Assembly (NCBI GenBank): GCA_022009795.1 | Contig: CP091724.1 | Span: 682,001-746,000 of the forward strand | DNA: 64,000 bases | DNA from: Anaerotruncus sp. | Lineage (GTDB): Bacteria; Bacillota; Clostridia; Oscillospirales; Acutalibacteraceae | Direction of reading: 5' to 3' | Part shown: positions 60,506 through 64,000 of the stretch, one piece after another | Position numbering within the stretch: position 1 is the stretch's first letter | Layout: each line of letters begins with the position of its first letter | Translations under genes and position numbers: made by a program | The notes under the pieces: model-generated | Told to the model about the DNA's origin: nothing | What the model saw: the letters and a program-made list of their open reading frames with translations, nothing else | The model's database searches: none

Positions 60506-61988
60506 TTGAAAAAGCAAATATTCAATCCTTTTTTGCCTCTCAATAAATATATTCCGGACGGTGAACCGCACATTTTCGGCGACAGAATATATTTGTTCGG
60601 CAGTCACGACAAAGAAGGCGGCGACACATTTTGTGCTCTTGATTACGAATTTTTTTCTGCTCCGCTTGACGATTTGAGCGACTGGAGCAGTAAGGGCATC
60701 AATTACAGCGCAAAGCAGGATGCACTTTATTCAAAAGAACGACCGTACATGTATGCACCTGATGTGGTGCGTGGCAATGACAGAAGATTTTATTTATATT
60801 ACTGCCTTGCAGGCAACAAAGGCGACGGCGGATATCACGGCCCTATCAGCGTTGCGGTTTGCGACACGCCCGATGGGAAATATGAATATCTCGGTTATGT
60901 TAAAAATCAAGACGGGGCAGAATTTAACAAATTTGTTTGCTTTGACCCGGCTGTGATGAACGACAACGGAACAATTCGACTTTATTACGGAACGGCGATG
61001 CCTCGTGGAATGTGTTTGCCGAAGCCGTTAAAAGCTATTACAGCACCTATTTTTGAAAAAATATACGGCAAGAGCAAGGATGAAATTTTGGATGAGCCGA
61101 GCGTTTGGGGCGCAAATATGATTACCCTTTGCGATGATATGCTGACCGTGAAAACCGATGCGGTGCGAATTATTCCCGAAAAAGACAAGAGGTACGGATT
61201 TTTGATGGACACGGATTTTTTGAAGGCTCGTCCATAAGAAAAAAATAAACAATACATACTATTTTTATATATTCCTCACAACTCAATCACGAGCTTTGCT
61301 ATGCCACAAGCAAATATCCCGACAGAGATTTCAAATACGGAGGCACGATTGTTTCCGCAGGCGATATTGGCTTAAACGGCAGAAAAGAAAAGGACAGCCT
61401 AAACACCGTCGGCACAACGCACGGAAGCATTGAGTGCATAAATGGCAGATGGTATGTGTTTTATCACAGGCTCACTCACGGAAGCGATTACAGTCGTCAA
61501 GCATGTGCAGAGCCTATTGAAATTAAAGCAGACGGAAGTATTGAGCAGGCGGAAATCAGTTCTTGCGGATTAAATGCAAAGCCGTTGATTGCCAAAGGCA
61601 AATATCCGTCTGTAATTGCTTGCCACATCACAAACGGAAAAATGCCGAGAGTTTCAAACAAGCAATGTAAAAAACCTATTCCGATGGTAACGCACAAAAT
61701 AGAAGAAAGATACATTGCGAACATAGACGGTAAAACTACAATCACCTACAAATGGTTTGATTTTGAAAATCAAAACGGCACGCTTGAATTGGATATAGAT
61801 TCAAACGCAGACGGTGAAATTCAAGTTTTTCGCAAACGGCAAAACAATTGCAAAAAAACACATAAATCCGTTTGGCAGAAAAGCGATTGCACTTTAATTA
61901 TCAAGTTGAAAGCAAAAAAACAAACAAGAGCTTTCAATCCGATTTTTTTCGGTAAAGGAAAATTTGATTTGTATGCACTGGAATTTAA
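60506..61988 (+). CDS. GH43 glycoside hydrolase, frameshifted
   Basis: Five-bladed beta-propeller glycosidase acting on arabino- or xylo-type oligosaccharides. Start TTG at 60506 behind AAGAGGTGATG; GTG at 60482 lies in an operator-like site. Signatures: FNPFLPLNKYIPDGEPHIFG, YMYAPDVVRGNDRRFYLYYC, FDPAVMNDNGTIRLYYG (the pKa-modulating Asp), ILDEPSVWGANMI (likely acid Glu) and GTTHGSIECINGRWYVFYHR. A C-terminal beta-sandwich follows. Breaks near 61235 and 61275. No in-frame stop precedes the next ATG as sequenced; the TAA at 61986-61988 is one frame over. About 495 codons. No signal peptide, so cytoplasmic. Confidence 0.87.
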
Positions 61989-61998
61989 GGAGAAAAAT

Positions 61999-63310
61999 AT
62001 GAAAAAAACAAATTCAGCGATGATTTTTTTATGGGGCGCTGCGACTGCTTCGGCACAGATTGAGGGCGGATGGAACGAAGACGGCAGAACACCGAGCATT
62101 TGGGATATGGCACCAAACGGCAAAATCAAAGGCAATGCCGACTGCCATACAGCTTGCGACCATTTTCACAGAGTTAAGGAAGATGTTGCCTTGATGAAAG
62201 AAATGGGGCTTAAATCCTATCGCTTTTTCAATAAGCTGGTCGAGGATTCAGCCGAGAGAAAAACGAAATCAATCAAAAAGGGTTTAGACTTTTTACATCA
62301 ATTTGGTTGACGAATTAAGAAAAGCAAATATTGAACCGCTTGTGACAATTTATCATTGGGATTTGCCGATTTGGGTGCATCAAAAGGGCGGATTTTTGAG
62401 TGAGGAAATCATACCGCTTTTTGAAAAATACACAAAGATTGTTGTAGATGCCTTGTCGGACAAGGTTACCTATTGGATACCGATGAACGAGCCACAATGT
62501 TTCATAATGCTTGGCTATTGCTATGCGGTACACGCTCCGTTTAAGTTCGGTCTGCAAAACATTCCAAAGGCAACAAGAATTTGTATGCTTGCACACGCTG
62601 CATCTGTAAAAGCCATTCGCAAGTATGCAAAAACACCTGCAAAAATCGGTATCGCTATGGCGGCAGGAGCGTTTATTCCTCAAAATGAAAGTAAAGAAGA
62701 ACTTGAAAAAGCAAGGCATAAAACATTTAATTCCGGCATTGGGCTTATGAACAACCGCTGGTGGAGCGATCCTATTTTACTTGGCAAACCGGTTACGGCA
62801 TACGGCGTTTTCAAAACACATGAAAGGGATATGGCAAAGATTTATCAACCGCTTGATTTTGTGGGAGTGAATGTGTATCAGCCATATGGAGTGTCCAAGC
62901 GCAAGCTGGACGACAGCCAAAAAACAAGTATGGGCTGGGCGATTGACGGCGATGTGCTTTATTGGACAATCAGGTTTTTACAGCGAACGATATCATCTGC
63001 CTGTTATGGTGACGGAAAACGGAATAGCAAACAATGACAGCGTAGGTGCAGACGGCAAGGTGCAGGATGACAAACGAATTGCGTTTTTGCGTGATTATCT
63101 TGGCGGCGTAAAGCGAGCAGTAAATGAGGGATATGATGTACTCGGCTATCAACATTGGTCGCTGATGGATAATTTTGAATGGGCAGAAGGTTACGGACCA
63201 CGCTTTGGTTTGATTCATATTGATTATAAAACACAAAAGCGAACACTTAAAAAAATTCAGCTTATTTTTATATAAAAAAAGTTATTGAGTCTAACGGCGA
63301 AATAATTTAA
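61999..63310 (+). CDS. GH1 beta-glucosidase/6-phospho-beta-glucosidase, frameshifted
   Basis: Cytoplasmic TIM-barrel glycosidase. Repaired start MKKNKFSDDFLWGAATASAQ then IEGGWNEDGRTPSIWDMAPN. Acid/base Glu in VTYWIPMNEPQCFIMLGYCY; nucleophile Glu in LPVMVTENGIANNDSVG; later LGYQHWSLMDNFEWAEGYGP RFGL. Repaired end KKVIESNGEII at 63310. Breaks near 62005, 62030, 62230, 62295, 62975 and 63250. SD AAGGAG precedes ATG. About 437 codons. Whether substrates are phosphorylated is undecided; the GPH symporter next door favours free disaccharides. Confidence 0.93.
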
Positions 63311-63338
63311 TAAATCATAACAGAGGGGTAAAAAAATT

Positions 63339-64000
63339 ATGACAAACAAATTAAATTCACCGCTTTTTGAACAGCAGAGTGAAAAGTGATGAAGTAAAGA
63401 AAAGTGAAAAAAATGGCTCGGCTATTTGCTCGGCCCGTCAGGTGCGTTGCTTCTCAACGCCGTGCTTGCAACATATCTGAATGTTTACTACACGGATGTA
63501 TTAAAACTTACAACAATTTGGGGCGGTGCATTTTTAACCGTGTTCCCGATTATTTCAAAGGTTATTGATGCAATCACCAATGTGATTATGGGCTACATAA
63601 TCGACCACACAAAAACCGCACAGGGCAAGGCTCGTCCGTGGATTTTGCTTTCTGCTCCGCTTCTTTTAATCAGCGGTGTGTTGCTGTTTGTTGTACCGCA
63701 AGGCAACGAAGCCGTGCAGGTAATTTGGGTAATGCTGTCCTATAACCTTTTCTATTCGTTTGCATACACAATTTACAATATGAGCCATAATCTTATGGTA
63801 CCTTTGTCAACAAGAAACACCGAACAAAGAGGCTCACTTTCTGTATTTAATCAGATTTCAACAATTATGATGAGCGGTATAATCGTCGCGCTCATTTTCC
63901 CCATGCTCATAATGCCGCAGCTCGGCGTTGACAAATCAAAGTGGATAGTTACGATGAGTATTTTGTCCTGCCTTGCTTTACCGCTTACTCTTATGGAATA
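63339..64000 (+). CDS. GPH-family sugar:cation symporter, partial and frameshifted
   Basis: MelB/XynP-type transporter importing glycosides with Na+ or H+. It starts at ATG 63339 after AGAGGGG and runs off the window. The protein reads KWLGYLLGPSGALLLNAVLA, TYLNVYYTDVLKL, VFPIISKVIDAITNVIMGYI, IDHTKTAQGKARPWILLSAP (the conserved cytoplasmic motif) and NLMVPLSTRNTEQRGSLSVF. Breaks near 63385-63410. It is the third gene of the GH43-GH1 operon and likely supplies their substrate. Confidence 0.88.

Noticed and set aside
62712..62722. Third copy of the CAAGGCATAAA block
   Set aside because: It lies within the conserved GH1 coding sequence (codons for KARHKT) and lacks the partner block and hairpin.
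1..64000. CRISPR arrays, prophage or insertion sequences with intact transposase
   Set aside because: No regularly spaced repeats and no transposase, capsid or terminase-like sequence was seen; only the weak recombinase-like tail at 59.4-59.6 kb.

Overview
The window comes from a chromosome of an endospore-forming Firmicute, most likely a gut-type Clostridia member of the Oscillospiraceae/Ruminococcaceae kind. The evidence is the complete spoIIIA operon (spoIIIAA to spoIIIAH), sigG and spoIIID, the classic Clostridia order argR-recN, nadK, tlyA, dxs, ispA, xseB, xseA, tsaD-like, nusB, Asp23, spoIIIA, A/T-rich intergenic DNA, an S-box leader on metK, and a glycan-utilising accessory gene set. 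No rRNA, confident tRNA, CRISPR array or phage module was found.

Most long genes are split by +1/-1 shifts at A or T runs (murD, ligA, tyrS, dxs, xseA, uvrA, uvrB, lacZ, araA, araB, kup, ohyA, most spoIIIA genes). Both reading frames on either side remain conserved and the broken genes include essential ones. I read this as uncorrected indels in a long-read assembly, not decay, and give each gene its full span.

Layout. 1-4.4 kb (minus): ligA, a membrane-anchored hypothetical protein and murD, coupled by overlaps, then a partial peptidase. 4.4-4.8 kb: a structured inverted-repeat element between ligA and the tyrS terminator. 4.8-21 kb (minus): tyrS, then recN, argR, nadK, tlyA, dxs, ispA, xseB, xseA, a TsaD paralogue, nusB, an Asp23 protein and the spoIIIA operon, most genes overlapping by a few bases. 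21-27 kb (plus): a GtrA-YfhO fusion glycosyltransferase, a long-form PRPP synthetase, a small membrane-anchored protein and sigG. 27-32 kb (minus): uvrA and uvrB. 32-33.7 kb (plus): an RluA-type pseudouridine synthase and a small membrane protein. 33.7-39 kb (minus): lacZ heading acpS, NAD(P)HX repair and a lipoprotein. 39.2-40.4 kb (plus): spoIIID and proC. 40.4-44.7 kb (minus): a YhgE/Pip protein, a small membrane protein, and S-box-controlled metK. 44.9-46.4 kb (plus): an epimerase-like SDR with a C-terminal Cys4 finger. 46.6-52.2 kb (minus): aldo/keto reductase, araB, araA, araD and an L,D-transpeptidase. 52.3-52.6 kb: a second inverted-repeat element. 52.6-57.4 kb (minus): kup, oleate hydratase, TetR. 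57.5-60.4 kb: a MATE exporter with an attenuator-like leader, flanked by direct repeats and a recombinase remnant, then a second TetR (minus). 60.5-64 kb (plus): a GH43-GH1-GPH transporter operon divergent from that TetR, with palindromic operator-like sites in the shared promoter.

Most notable: the two inverted-repeat elements share exact 11-base blocks flanking unrelated hairpins of the same length (candidate structured RNA or MITE family); the GtrA-YfhO fusion joins two parts of a polyprenyl-phosphate glycosylation machine; and the MATE cassette carries its own attenuator between direct repeats.
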